Shown here piece by piece: positions 1-9,697 of a stretch of 64,000 nucleotides of DNA (position 1 is the first letter of the stretch; each line of letters starts with the position of its first letter). The stretch spans positions 151,693 through 215,692 of the forward strand of contig NZ_SJPT01000009.1 of NCBI RefSeq assembly GCF_007860095.1, in the 5' to 3' direction. Under the pieces are notes generated by a model. That model saw only the letters and a program-made list of their open reading frames with translations. It was not told the DNA's origin and searched no databases. Source of the DNA: Novipirellula galeiformis. GTDB lineage: Bacteria > Planctomycetota > Planctomycetia > Pirellulales > Pirellulaceae. The position numbers were made by a program, and so were the translations under genes.

Positions 1-202
1 CGTCATACGCTTTGGGCTCCGCCTCGGGGCGCACAAACGGATCCTTGACGGGCGTCTGCGCGCTCAGCTCTTCGTTTCGCAGCAACGTCGCCAGCGCGAA
101 CCCAGCGAGGCTCATCGCTCCGGACGCCATAAAGTGCCGCCGCGCCGAGAGGGAAGCGGCACGTTGCATTGCTTGTTTCGTATTAGGTTCTTGATGGTTC
201 AT
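1..202 (-). CDS. DUF1501 family protein, N-terminal part (runs off the left edge)
   Basis: Reading leftwards from the ATG at 202, the frame is open to the edge and gives about 67 residues. Residues 21-24 hold a twin-arginine pattern (ARRHFM) followed by a hydrophobic stretch (SLAGFALATLL), so export by the Tat system is likely. In planctomycetes a protein with such a start directly behind a cytochrome-c/DUF1549/DUF1553 gene is nearly always a DUF1501 (sulfatase-like fold) protein; that assignment rests on context because the conserved body lies outside the window. The upstream gene stops at 209, six bases before this start, so the two should be co-transcribed. The function of these pairs is unproven. 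Confidence 0.75.
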   Translation of the reverse strand, partial: MNHQEPNTKQAMQRAASLSARRHFMASGAMSLAGFALATLLRNEELSAQTPVKDPFVRPEAEPKAYD

Positions 203-208
203 AGCAAC

Positions 209-3127
209 TTAGTCAACGTACAGGAAACGATTTGAACTCAAGAGCGTTTGACAAAAATTAGCCAGCGCCAACAACCGTGGCGTTTGAGCCTTGTCCGCTT
301 TGGCAAGGTTCTGTGCTTCGGCTGAATCGGCCAAGGTCTTCGTTTGACGGTCAATGAAAGCGATTGCAGAATCAATTTGTGCTTCGCTAGGAGTTTGACA
401 GAGGGCAAGTTCCCAGGCCCGCTTGACCTGCGACCTAGGGTCCTCCCCCGCCTCTTTGGTGACCCGCTTGGCAAAATCAGTGGACCGCGCTATCAGAAAC
501 TCACTATTCATGAGCAGCAACGACTGAGGGGCAACGGTCGACGACGAACGGCTTTCACAGTTGGGCGTCATCAGCGGGGCATCAAAGGTATCGAGCACCC
601 CCAGCGGACGACTGCGGCGGACTTGGACATAGACGGAACGGCGAAAATCCTCACCCTTCATATCGATCACCGGACCAGGACGCCCGGCACTAAGATTTTC
701 GATGCCAATCACAATTTGTCCCACTCGGTCTTGCATCACCGGCACCGGAGGGCCAAATCGTTTCGGATTCAACTGTCCACTGATTGCTAAGACGCTGTCA
801 CGAAGCGTTTCGGCTTCCAACCGGCGGAGTGACATTCCGCTCAACAGGCGGTTATCCGGGTCAACATCCTTGGCGGGAATCTTCCGCAGGGATTGACGAT
901 ATGCCGACGAAGTCATGATCTGCTTATGGAAGCGTTTTACGCTCCAACCGTTGGCCATGAAATCGCTCGCCAGCCAATCCAGCAACTCGGGGTGCGACGG
1001 TCGATCACCCAACGCTCCAAAATCGCTTGGCGTGGTGACCAGTCCCTTGCCAAAGTGATGCATCCAGAATCGGTTGACCAACACTCGGGCGACAAGCGGA
1101 TGTTGACCGCTTGTCAGGTACTCCGCGTAGGCCAGTCGTCGTCCGGTCGTAGGCAACCGTTCGTCATTCACAGGGATCTCCACCGCGTTTCCCGCGGCGG
1201 GAATGCTTAGCACGGCGGGCTGAACTTGCTGCTGTGGGCTTTGATGATCGCCGCGAGCAAACAGAAAGGTATCCGGCACGGTGCCCGGAACCTCGGTCAA
1301 CGCCCGCACGAATTCTTCTTTCGGCTTCTTGGCTCGAACCTCTGCCGCCCGCTTTCGGATCGCTGCCAATTGAGGAGCACGCTCCTGGGTTTGATCCATT
1401 TCCTGCTTCAACGTTGCCAATTCGGCTGCCGCCGCTTCATCAAACTTGGCGAGATTGCTTTCGCTGACGACCACATCTTGATGCTTAGCAAGTAGCGTTT
1501 TCTGAGCATCCGTTCTCTTGCCCGCGGCAACTTTCAGCGCCTCGGCGATCGGTTTGGCATCCTCGCCGAGCGGCGCGAGTGCTTTCGTTTGCGCCGCGGC
1601 AACGAACTCCTTCACTTTGGCGTCGTAGGTTTTTCGTAAACCCGCTAGTTTGCCGCGAATATCACGATCGTAAAGGTAGAGTGACGAGGTCGAAATTTTA
1701 AGGATTTTCGGGTACTTCTTCAGATGCGACTTATGCTCCTCGGTCCGCTTGTTAGCCGGAGTTTGGTAGGCAACGCGGAGCGCATCGTGCAGTTCCTCGG
1801 GAACGTGCTGGACCAATTGGTCCTCCAATGTCTCGGCGATCAATTCAGTTGCTCGCTGATTGTGCTCCGCATCAATTTTCTTGGCCTCGGCCTCAATTTC
1901 AGCCGCGGCTTTGCGATCGGCATCGGTGTACAGCGACACCAAGCGGGCTTTGGGGTTCCGCCATTTTTTCCAGTCATAGGCGGGTTCGAATATCGCTCGA
2001 ACCTGAAAGTACTCCGCATGGGGAATCGGATCGTAGCGATGGTTGTGGCACTGGGCACAACTGAGCGTCAACCCTAGCAGCGAGCTGCCGACGACATGAA
2101 GTGCATCGGCCATGACTTGGTTTTGAGCGAGTGGTTGCTCGGCTGCGGGAACGTTCCCCGTGCCATCGGGAACCATCCGCAAAAAGCCGGTGGCAATGAG
2201 TTTTGCCGCCTCGTCGGTGGTCAGATTTTTCTTGGGAAAACCGATGATCTCGTCTCCCGCAATCTGTTCGCGGATGAACTGATCAAACGGCATATCATCG
2301 TTAAAGGCACGGATCACATAATCGCGGTAGTGATACGCATTGGTGCGAACGACATCATCATTGGTGTAGCCTTCCGAGTCCGCATAGCCAACGACGTCCA
2401 ACCAATGCCGCCCCCAACGCTCGCCATATTCGGGCGAATCCAACAATCGGTCAATCAAGTTCTCGACCGCCTGTGGATCCTCATCGGCAACAAACTGTTG
2501 AACCGCTTCGGGAGTCGGTGGCAAGCCGGTCAAGTCGATCGTCGCTCGACGAATGAAGGTCTGGCGATCGGCGTCCGCTGAAAAGTGCAGCTGCTTCTCT
2601 TCCAAGCGGCGAAGTAGAAACGCATCGACAGGATTGCGTACCTGATCCTGATTTTTCACGACGGGAACCGCCGGTGTTTGGATCGGCTTAAACGACCAAA
2701 ACTCTCGCTCTTCCGGAGGAACGTAAACCCCATCGGGAATCGAATCGGGTTCGGGACGCAAGGTCTTCGCACCCGAGATCACCCATTGGCGAAGGATTTC
2801 AATCTCCTCCGGCTTGAGCTTCACGTCTCCCGGAGGCATGTCCTCCGACAAAGTACGATCCAACAGCGGGCTTTCATCAGGGCTGCCTTCGACCACCGCA
2901 GGACCGCTATCGCCACCGACCAAGATGAATCGCCGCAGACGAAGATCGAGCCCTCCTTCGGCCTCGCTCCCTTCGCCATGACATTCCAGACAATGGGCCT
3001 TCAGAATGGGGCGTACGTCGTGTTCAAACGAAACCTCAGCCGAGGCCGGTTGAGTTATCGATTCACCAAAGGCGGGTGCAGTCGCTACGAATAGCAGCGT
3101 CGTCGCTACGAAAGGGTGGCATCGCAT
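209..3127 (-). CDS. Exported cytochrome-c / DUF1549 / DUF1553 (PSD1-type) protein
   Basis: Start chosen at 3127 rather than the ATG at 3145, because an AGGAG lies six bases before it and a signal peptide (CHPFVATTLLFVATAPAFG) follows at once. The product has about 972 residues. A haem-binding CLECH motif near residue 46-50 sits in a planctomycete-type cytochrome c domain (PSCyt1). DUF1549 follows (WGRHWLDVVGYADSEGY) and contains a second CAQCH motif. A charged, probably coiled-coil middle (about 400-620) precedes DUF1553 (RVLVNRFWMHHFGKGLV, ending near SSNRFLYVD). These proteins are large periplasmic, abundant in planctomycetes, and often linked to polysaccharide breakdown, but no reaction is established. 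Co-operonic with the downstream DUF1501 gene (6-nt gap). Confidence 0.93.
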   Translation of the reverse strand: MRCHPFVATTLLFVATAPAFGESITQPASAEVSFEHDVRPILKAHCLECHGEGSEAEGGLDLRLRRFILVGGDSGPAVVEGSPDESPLLDRTLSEDMPPGDVKLKPEEIEILRQWVISGAKTLRPEPDSIPDGVYVPPEEREFWSFKPIQTPAVPVVKNQDQVRNPVDAFLLRRLEEKQLHFSADADRQTFIRRATIDLTGLPPTPEAVQQFVADEDPQAVENLIDRLLDSPEYGERWGRHWLDVVGYADSEGYTNDDVVRTNAYHYRDYVIRAFNDDMPFDQFIREQIAGDEIIGFPKKNLTTDEAAKLIATGFLRMVPDGTGNVPAAEQPLAQNQVMADALHVVGSSLLGLTLSCAQCHNHRYDPIPHAEYFQVRAIFEPAYDWKKWRNPKARLVSLYTDADRKAAAEIEAEAKKIDAEHNQRATELIAETLEDQLVQHVPEELHDALRVAYQTPANKRTEEHKSHLKKYPKILKISTSSLYLYDRDIRGKLAGLRKTYDAKVKEFVAAAQTKALAPLGEDAKPIAEALKVAAGKRTDAQKTLLAKHQDVVVSESNLAKFDEAAAAELATLKQEMDQTQERAPQLAAIRKRAAEVRAKKPKEEFVRALTEVPGTVPDTFLFARGDHQSPQQQVQPAVLSIPAAGNAVEIPVNDERLPTTGRRLAYAEYLTSGQHPLVARVLVNRFWMHHFGKGLVTTPSDFGALGDRPSHPELLDWLASDFMANGWSVKRFHKQIMTSSAYRQSLRKIPAKDVDPDNRLLSGMSLRRLEAETLRDSVLAISGQLNPKRFGPPVPVMQDRVGQIVIGIENLSAGRPGPVIDMKGEDFRRSVYVQVRRSRPLGVLDTFDAPLMTPNCESRSSSTVAPQSLLLMNSEFLIARSTDFAKRVTKEAGEDPRSQVKRAWELALCQTPSEAQIDSAIAFIDRQTKTLADSAEAQNLAKADKAQTPRLLALANFCQTLLSSNRFLYVD

Positions 3128-3564
3128 CACGAACTCCTGTCGCATGTCGTGATCTCGGGTGGGTGGGTTAGCGGCATTAAACCGCTGGCGGGAGGCTGCA
3201 GTATAGCAGAAAAAACGGCAATTCCGAAGTCCAACGCTCTGGTTACGCGAAATACCCCAGCGTTCGGGCTGCTCTGTACCGAAGTCTGAGCTTCCCGAAC
3301 GCGCGGCTGCGAGGGGTCGATTTGGGAACGTATGGGGAAAAACGGGACCGTGACAACGCGGTAAACGGCCCCCCTAGCACAACTCGCCTGAGATTGAAGC
3401 AACCGCCAAACTCACGTCCCCGAACGTGTTCTCAGCCCGATTTTCGCCTCCAAACGTCTCCCACCTCGGCATGCGACAGTGGACCACAGCCCTTGGGCTT
3501 GGAGACGCTTTACGCGCCATCCACGCGTGACTAGGATGACGCGTGTGAGGAGCGGGCCTGTCTT
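3128..3564. other. Gene-free stretch between divergent genes
   Basis: About 440 bases separating the start of the PSD1 gene (minus) from the cysteine-rich protein gene (plus). It should hold both promoters. I see no convincing -35/-10 pair, tRNA or strong dyad. Short open frames here have no recognisable content. Confidence 0.5.
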
Positions 3565-4230
3565 TTGGTTCGTCATTTTAGCGTCTGGCCATTATTGTTT
3601 TCTTCATTCCCAACACGCTTGCGTGGATCGTTTCGTTGGAAACGCTTTTTCAGCATCATTTTGCTGATCGTGATTTCGTGCAGTGTCGTGGGTATCCCCG
3701 TCACCGCTCCGAGCTCGCCCACGCTAGGACGTTTCCCTTGCGAACATTCGGCTTGCGGTTGTTCGACGGCTGAATATTGCTGGGACAGATGTTGCTGCAA
3801 TTCCGACGCGGAAAAACTGCTGTGGGCGGCGCAGAACGACGTTCCACCTCCAGCGTTTCTGGTCGACCGCGTGGCCGCCAAGACGCAAACCTCTGTCCGC
3901 ACCGCCAACCGGGGGGCGATCTCCGTGCCGCCAAAGAAAACGTGTTGCGGCTCCAACAAGCATTCCTCCTGTGCCACGGACGATTCACCGACCGCGAAAA
4001 CAGGCGGGGAACGAGCAAACGCCCGTCAGTCGACCGTACGGATGGTTCACTTTGAAGACGCGGCCAAATGTCGTGGCATCGACATGTTTTGGTCGCTGCT
4101 CGCAAGCGTGGTGGTCGATTGGGAAACGACAACGATCCAACCATTCGCCCCCCCTCTGTTGTACTATCTGTGCATCGACAATGACCGAGCCATCTCGGTC
4201 TTCTCCGCTCCTGATCCGCCGGTGCCATAG
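3565..4230 (+). CDS. Cysteine-rich membrane-anchored or exported protein, unknown function
   Basis: The frame opens with a TTG at 3565 (no ATG is available) and gives up to 221 residues, so the start is uncertain. A hydrophobic segment at residues 28-45 (FFSIILLIVISCSVVGIPV) suggests a signal or anchor. The notable part is residues 59-98: cysteines at 59, 64, 66, 72, 76, 77 and 78 in the pattern C-x4-C-x-C-x5-C-x3-CCC, followed by AEKLLWAAQNDVPPPAF. From memory this block recurs in unnamed planctomycete and verrucomicrobial proteins, and the late KCRG...WSLLA segment fits the same family. The clustered cysteines could bind a metal or cofactor; that is inference. A second cysteine pair (CCG) lies near residue 128. 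Confidence 0.6.
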   Translation: MVRHFSVWPLLFSSFPTRLRGSFRWKRFFSIILLIVISCSVVGIPVTAPSSPTLGRFPCEHSACGCSTAEYCWDRCCCNSDAEKLLWAAQNDVPPPAFLVDRVAAKTQTSVRTANRGAISVPPKKTCCGSNKHSSCATDDSPTAKTGGERANARQSTVRMVHFEDAAKCRGIDMFWSLLASVVVDWETTTIQPFAPPLLYYLCIDNDRAISVFSAPDPPVP

Positions 4231-4611
4231 CTCCGCGATGCGGAAACATTCGTAATCCGGTCTGCGCCCGCAGATGGCGACCCAAGCAGATAGCGACTCC
4301 AGCGTCCGCTACTGCTACGGCTGCGTTGATCCCCATCGTTCGATACCGATCGAGCGTGGTCTTCGCCGCGGCAACCGACGTCAATGCCAACTCTCCAACG
4401 CTGGTCTCGCGCGTTCGTGACCATCGTCCCATGAGAGCGGATTTTCCATTAGCTCGTTTCTACGTCCGAGTCGTCGGCGTGATTCGCGTCGCTGCGCTGC
4501 ATGCGTTCATGCCTAACAACATGCGCGTCCCCAGCCGAAGCGGGCCTTGTTGCCAACGTGGCACCCACGCCCCATTTTTGAATAACACAACCAATCTAGC
4601 TTTCTCCCAAC
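4231..4611. other. Gene-free stretch before the DUF1559 gene
   Basis: About 380 bases between two plus-strand genes. Open frames overlapping it run on into the DUF1559 gene in another frame and look like shadows. No terminator, repeat or RNA gene was recognised. Confidence 0.4.
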
Positions 4612-5643
4612 ATGACGAATATCAAAACCGCGTTCTCCCCAACCGTCTGCCGCATGTGGAATCAACGGCAGCGGCCCGCAAAGGCTTTCACCCTTGTCGA
4701 ACTACTGGTCGTAATCGCGATCATCGGAGTCCTGGTTGGACTGCTGTTGCCAGCCGTTCAAGCGGCCCGCGAAGCGGCCCGGCGGATGCAGTGTTCCAAC
4801 AACTTGAAACAACTGACTCTGGCGCTGCACAACTACGAATCGGCTCATCGCGTCTTCCCGCCGGGCAGCCTTGGATACCCCTTTGTTTGGTCACCGCAAT
4901 CGCAATTGCTGCCGTTTGTCGAACAAGCGAGCCTACAGGACCTATTGATCTATGAAGTGCCGCCATTGACCGCCTTTGGCAGCGGCTTCAACGCGACCCA
5001 GGTGGCGCAAAACGATTCCGCCGCCCAACAAGCGTTGCCATTCATTACCTGTCCCAGCGACCGAGAGGTTGTCGCCGGTTCGGTCTATGGAGGGATCAGC
5101 TATCCTGGCTCGAGCGGCTCAGGAATTAACGCTCCCGGGAACGCCGCGGACGACGGGTCGGTGGCCAATGCCGACGGGCTGTTCTTCACGAATTCGCGGA
5201 TCGGATTCCGGGACGTGATCGATGGCACCAGCCATACGGTGGCGTTTGGCGAGCAATTGTTGGGCGATGGCCAAAACGTAGCGTCCCCCAATGCCGACTA
5301 CCGTCACCGCGTCGTCGAATTGTCGATGGCCACGCAGACGACGCCTACGGCTTGCGACCCCGCAACGGCTCCCGCTTGGTCGGGGCAACGTGGGGCCAAA
5401 TGGGTCAACGGCCACATGGCCGATTCGATGTTCAATCACTACTACACCCCCAACGCCAACGTTCCCGATTGCCACAACGGCTATCACAATTTCGCATTAG
5501 TCAGCGCCCGTAGCGCCCATGCGGGCGGCGTACAAACTTCAATGGTCGATGGCAGCGTGCGGTTTGTCAGCGACTCCGTCTCGCTGAACCTATGGCGGGC
5601 TGCAGCGACTCGCGCCGGAAGCGAGGTGAGCCAAGAGATGTAA
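4612..5643 (+). CDS. DUF1559 protein with type IV pilin-like N-terminus
   Basis: Product of 343 residues starting at ATG 4612. A prepilin-type cleavage and methylation signal lies at residues 24-45 (AFTLVELLVVIAIIGVLVG), with the usual Glu at +5 of the mature protein. The planctomycete hallmark QAAREAARRMQCSNNLKQ and NYESAHRVFPPG follow. The C-terminus carries the H-x-G-G...DGS signature (HAGGVQTSMVDGSVRFVSD). DUF1559 proteins occur in large paralogous sets in planctomycetes and are presumed pseudopilin-like surface or secretion components; the exact role is unknown. The length is typical for the family. It appears to be a single-gene unit. Confidence 0.93.
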   Translation: MTNIKTAFSPTVCRMWNQRQRPAKAFTLVELLVVIAIIGVLVGLLLPAVQAAREAARRMQCSNNLKQLTLALHNYESAHRVFPPGSLGYPFVWSPQSQLLPFVEQASLQDLLIYEVPPLTAFGSGFNATQVAQNDSAAQQALPFITCPSDREVVAGSVYGGISYPGSSGSGINAPGNAADDGSVANADGLFFTNSRIGFRDVIDGTSHTVAFGEQLLGDGQNVASPNADYRHRVVELSMATQTTPTACDPATAPAWSGQRGAKWVNGHMADSMFNHYYTPNANVPDCHNGYHNFALVSARSAHAGGVQTSMVDGSVRFVSDSVSLNLWRAAATRAGSEVSQEM

Positions 5644-6132
5644 CCCATTGTCTCGCGGCTTTCCACAACACGACTCCGCTGCGTCAGACCGTAATGGATG
5701 GCGCAGCGGTTGTTGCCGTTTACCGCCCGAGTGCCCTGAGGTCATGCTCGGATAGGCATTGAGTGTGGTGCGAGCCCCTCCCTTTCCCGGCATCCCCATT
5801 CTGTTTTGCAATGTCAATCCAATCCCGATATCCGTTCCGCTAAATTGCAGCCCATGGAACTCCGGCAAGCGGAGCCATCGAGACCGCGCCGGAAACATTC
5901 CCGATCCCTAAGATGACTGAATTCAATTCTGTCCCTGGGTTTGGTTCTTTGCGACAAACGCACTCGTGTTTGAGATAGAATCAGAACGCCATGGTGCCTT
6001 CGCCATGATGCAGCCCCAAGGCCCGCAGGCGTGATTTTCACCCCAACGCTGTTCCGCGGGGACTTCACTGCTGCGACAGGATCCGCCCCTGGTCCGCTGC
6101 ATTCCTACCGAACTTTAATCAAGAGCGTCCTG
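5644..6132. other. Gene-free stretch
   Basis: About 490 bases between the DUF1559 gene and the amidohydrolase. An in-frame extension of the amidohydrolase reaches 6031 but lacks family similarity. I find no RNA gene or clear dyad. Confidence 0.4.
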
Positions 6133-7893
6133 ATGTTGGTAAAGCGACCTTTCTTACTTGGTGCGTGGTTGACATGCGTTTTCTCGGCCCCGGCGACCGC
6201 GGCGCCTCCTGATTTGGTCGTCCATGGAGGGAAGATTATCACCGTCGATGAAGACTTCACCGTTGCCGAGGCGTTTGCCGTGGAAGGTGAACAAATCGTG
6301 GCCGTGGGGAGCAATGAAGCGATGATTGCCCTCGCGGGTCCGAAGACTCGTCGCATCGATCTGGCCGGCAAGACCGTCCTTCCTGGACTGATCGATTCGC
6401 ATGTGCATCCGACCGGGGCATCCATGTATGAGTTCGATCACCCGGTGCCTGAGATGGAGTCGATCGCCGAAGTGCTCGACTACATTGGATCTCGTGCCGA
6501 GAAATTGGAGCCCGGCAATTGGATCACCGTCAGCCAAGTCTTCATCACTCGTTTGCGGGATCAACGGTTTCCAACTCGCGATGAACTGGACCGCGTTGCG
6601 CCTCACCATCCCGTCTTTTTCCGCACGGGTCCCGACGGAGCGGTGAATTCGTTGGCGTTGGAGATCAGCGGCATCGACGAAGACTTTGAAATCTCCGACG
6701 ACGGACCGGGCTACCTCGAGCGTGACCCGAAAACCGGTCGATTAACAGGCATCCTGCGAAGTTGCACCCGATTGATCAAATCGCGATTGACCAGCCGGAA
6801 TGCGACGCCACTCGACCGCCGAGAACAACTCCGGGCACTGCTATCCGATTACAACTCGGTGGGCATTACGAGTATCGCAGACCGTAACGCCAGCAAGTCG
6901 GCGGTCGATCTCTACCAACAACTCAAAGACGAGCAGACCCTCACCTGCCGAGTTTATTGTTACTACGGCATCAACGCGCAGTTGCCGATCGAAGAAGTGG
7001 AGAAAAACATTAAGCAGGTGACCTCCCACCCGGCGCATGCGTACGACAACATGCTCTGGGTGCGTGGCGTCAAAGTCTTTCTAGACGGCGGCATGCTCAC
7101 CGGCAGCGCCTACATGCGAAAGCCATGGGGCGTTAGCGAGATCTATTCGATCAACGATCCTGAATACCGGGGACTGCTGTACATCCCCCACGCTCGACTG
7201 CTGCGGATGGCGCGAACGGCACTGGAGAATGGATTGCAGTTCACCGCCCATTCGGTCGGCGACGGGGCCGTCCACGCGCTACTCGAAGTCTATGAGGAAA
7301 TCAACAAAGAGTTTCCCGTCCGCGAGACGAGGCCTTGTATCACCCACTGTAATTTCATGAGCCCCGAAGCAATCAAGCTAATGCGAACGCTAGGAGTCGT
7401 CGCCGATTTGCAGCCCGCGTGGCTGTGGTTGGATGGCAAGACGTTGACCAAACAATTTGGCAACGATCGGCTAAGCTATTTCCAGCCTTATCGAAGCTTG
7501 CTCGATGGAGGAGTGATCGCCGGAGGCGGGTCGGATCATATGCAGAAAATTGGCAGCTTGCGATCGGTGAACCCTTACAATCCGTTTCTCGGAATGTGGA
7601 TCATGTTAGCGCGAACGCCGCGAGGAGAGACCGCTCCGTTGCATCCCGAGCAAAAGATCACCCGCGCCGAGGCCATTCGGATGTACACGGCTCATAACGC
7701 CTATCTCACCTTTGAAGAGCAGACGAAAGGCTCTTTGGAAGTGGGTAAGCTTGCCGATTTCATCGTGCTGGGCAAAGACATCCTAGAATGTCCCGTGGAT
7801 GAAATCAAAGACATTCAAGTCGAGCAAACCTGGGTAGGCGGTCGAAATGTGTACCAGATGCAATCGAGACCGCTGCAAGAACGTGGAAAGTGA
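6133..7893 (+). CDS. Exported metal-dependent amidohydrolase (amidohydrolase_3 / YtcJ-like)
   Basis: The start at 6133 is preferred over the in-frame ATG at 6031 because it opens directly on a signal peptide (MLVKRPFLLGAWLTCVFSAPATA). That gives 586 residues. The family pattern is complete: an N-terminal beta-sandwich segment (LVVHGGKIITVDEDF), the HxH metal motif in GLIDSHVHPTG, later histidines in FTAHSVGDGA and ITHCNF, an aspartate in GGGSDHMQKIGS, and the C-terminal GKLADFIVLGKD strand. Relatives hydrolyse amide or imide bonds of poorly known substrates (formamide deformylase/YtcJ group), so the substrate cannot be named. The signal peptide places it outside the cytoplasm, which is less usual for the family. 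The convergent downstream gene ends at 7976. Confidence 0.9.
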   Translation: MLVKRPFLLGAWLTCVFSAPATAAPPDLVVHGGKIITVDEDFTVAEAFAVEGEQIVAVGSNEAMIALAGPKTRRIDLAGKTVLPGLIDSHVHPTGASMYEFDHPVPEMESIAEVLDYIGSRAEKLEPGNWITVSQVFITRLRDQRFPTRDELDRVAPHHPVFFRTGPDGAVNSLALEISGIDEDFEISDDGPGYLERDPKTGRLTGILRSCTRLIKSRLTSRNATPLDRREQLRALLSDYNSVGITSIADRNASKSAVDLYQQLKDEQTLTCRVYCYYGINAQLPIEEVEKNIKQVTSHPAHAYDNMLWVRGVKVFLDGGMLTGSAYMRKPWGVSEIYSINDPEYRGLLYIPHARLLRMARTALENGLQFTAHSVGDGAVHALLEVYEEINKEFPVRETRPCITHCNFMSPEAIKLMRTLGVVADLQPAWLWLDGKTLTKQFGNDRLSYFQPYRSLLDGGVIAGGGSDHMQKIGSLRSVNPYNPFLGMWIMLARTPRGETAPLHPEQKITRAEAIRMYTAHNAYLTFEEQTKGSLEVGKLADFIVLGKDILECPVDEIKDIQVEQTWVGGRNVYQMQSRPLQERGK

Positions 7894-7975
7894 TTGAGCT
7901 CCGCGTTCGCGGCGGCGGAGCGTTGCTGAACGCCACCGGTCTGCGGAACAACCGACACGAGGCCCTAAACCGGTC

Positions 7976-9697
7976 TCAATTGACCGTGCGGATCCACAGC
8001 AAAAACGCCAGCCCGAGATAGCCGAGGGCCACCCAATCACGGAGGGTCCAGCGGTCGCTACGTGCGTTAAAACGCAAGTATTCAAGTAACTTTCCGGTCG
8101 GGCATCCGAATCGGCAATAAGCCATCGGCACAAATAGCGACGCGACCATCCCGACGACCGCGACCGCGATTGTGGCCCAGCCGGCGATGCGAAATACGTA
8201 GGCGTCAAACGGCTCGATGTCGACCAAGCTGAATGGCAACGCCATCATCGTTACCAACAAACACCACAGCAACAACAGACCAGGAATCAGCATCAGAATC
8301 TTGGAAAGCGAATGCCCAAGTTTGACTTGATAACGGATCCGCCCTTTGATCAATTGCTGCACCGCCCCATGCGGACACAGGTGCGAACAGTAAATATTCC
8401 GTTTACTAAATAGCGGGCACGCAAACGCTGCGATCACCAGCATCGTTAGTCCCGGTGCCATCTTCAGCGGCACCCCATGCTTGGCCCAACCGGCAATCAT
8501 CGCTTGCGATACCAAGTTACCGGCAATCAAACCTAGGTACACAATCAACGTCAACTGAAACGCAATCCGAATTCGCTTGCTGGCTCGCAGCGATGTGGCC
8601 CCGATCACGATGGCCGCAAGGATCACGATCATCGTGCCGATATCATGCACAGAAACTTGCAGCCCCGAACGGCGTTTCGGTCGCGACGCTTCCCTTTGTA
8701 AATCTTCGAGATGTTTTTTTGCGACTTCGACCACTCCGTCGGACACCGCCATGCTAGTCATCGTCGCTCCCGAGACACCTTCGACTCGCATCTCGAAAAG
8801 ATCGGCCTCGCCGAGTTCCTTCAGTTTCATCTCGGCAAACGTCGAGCGAAAATACGAATCCTCGCGAACATAGCCGACGTAGGGCTCGTTGTCGTACGAC
8901 TTCCCGATCGCGATTCCGACAACGGCTCCGTCGCGGTCAAAACCGATTAAAGTCTCCGTCGGCCCTTGATAGCCGACGATGTTGTCCGCCGCCGGTGAAC
9001 TACGCAACACTTGCCCGATCCGATCGCCGCCGGCATCGACCGACCAAAGCGCCCCGTGCACCGCATCGGGCTCGAGACGATCCGCATCGGGAAACAGCAC
9101 GCTGATGTCGTCCAATGAGAGCGGCGCGGGAAAACGCAGCGACCCCACCTCGCCACCCAAGCGGTGAATCATCGATTCTTGAATCGCCAAGCTCGTCAGC
9201 GTCGCGCCGGAAACCGCATCCACAACGGCGTGGCCGCCGATCTCGTCTCTTAATTTTCCATCGAGCGAGGACATGAATCGCTCATTTCGCTGGACTTCCA
9301 ACAAATGGTCTCGCGTATCTTCGCTGGAAAGGATCGAGATCCCAACGACATGATCCTGGTGATCGAATCCGATCAAAACATTGGTCGGTCCGGAAAAGCC
9401 AATGATGTGATCGCTCTCCGGAGAGGTCTGGACGACGTATCCGAGTGATTGGCCGTCCGCACCTCGAACCTCCATCCGCCCATCGTCACTCGCAACGCCC
9501 TCAAGCGACGTCGCAGCGGGAAACAACGCAGCGACCTGGTCGATCGAGAGATCCGCGATCGCAGTCACGCGGGTCGAGGAGCTCGCGTATTGAAGATGAA
9601 TCAGTGCGATGATCGAAACAAACACCGCCAAGCGTGCGAGGTGCACGACGAGGCGACGAATTTGCCATCGATCCGCATGGACGGGATCCAGCGTCAT
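7976..9697 (-). CDS. NosR-like membrane flavoprotein with two FMN-binding domains
   Basis: 573 residues. After an N-terminal membrane segment (about 15-37) come two FMN-binding domains, each ending in an ApbE-type flavinylation motif: DAVSGATLTS (Thr166) and EGVSGATMTS (Thr312, with Glu in place of the usual Asp). Five or so membrane segments follow. Two C-x3-CP pairs lie at Cys437/441 (YCSHLCPHGAVQ) and Cys528/532 (YCRFGCPTGKLLEY), as in the NosR/NapH polyferredoxin family. The protein probably moves electrons between the membrane and extracytoplasmic partners through covalent FMN. It overlaps the upstream FAD oxidoreductase gene by one base (TAATG), so the two are translationally coupled. 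No nitrous oxide reductase genes are near, so a NosR role proper is unlikely. Confidence 0.88.
   Translation of the reverse strand: MTLDPVHADRWQIRRLVVHLARLAVFVSIIALIHLQYASSSTRVTAIADLSIDQVAALFPAATSLEGVASDDGRMEVRGADGQSLGYVVQTSPESDHIIGFSGPTNVLIGFDHQDHVVGISILSSEDTRDHLLEVQRNERFMSSLDGKLRDEIGGHAVVDAVSGATLTSLAIQESMIHRLGGEVGSLRFPAPLSLDDISVLFPDADRLEPDAVHGALWSVDAGGDRIGQVLRSSPAADNIVGYQGPTETLIGFDRDGAVVGIAIGKSYDNEPYVGYVREDSYFRSTFAEMKLKELGEADLFEMRVEGVSGATMTSMAVSDGVVEVAKKHLEDLQREASRPKRRSGLQVSVHDIGTMIVILAAIVIGATSLRASKRIRIAFQLTLIVYLGLIAGNLVSQAMIAGWAKHGVPLKMAPGLTMLVIAAFACPLFSKRNIYCSHLCPHGAVQQLIKGRIRYQVKLGHSLSKILMLIPGLLLLWCLLVTMMALPFSLVDIEPFDAYVFRIAGWATIAVAVVGMVASLFVPMAYCRFGCPTGKLLEYLRFNARSDRWTLRDWVALGYLGLAFLLWIRTVN

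Noticed and set aside
4326..4955. 209-residue plus-strand frame before and across the DUF1559 start
   Set aside because: Overlaps the pilin-like N-terminus in another frame; composition is random-looking.
7976..9697. NosR proper, implying denitrification
   Set aside because: No nosZ or other nos genes nearby and the FAD partner is unrelated, so only the family resemblance is kept.
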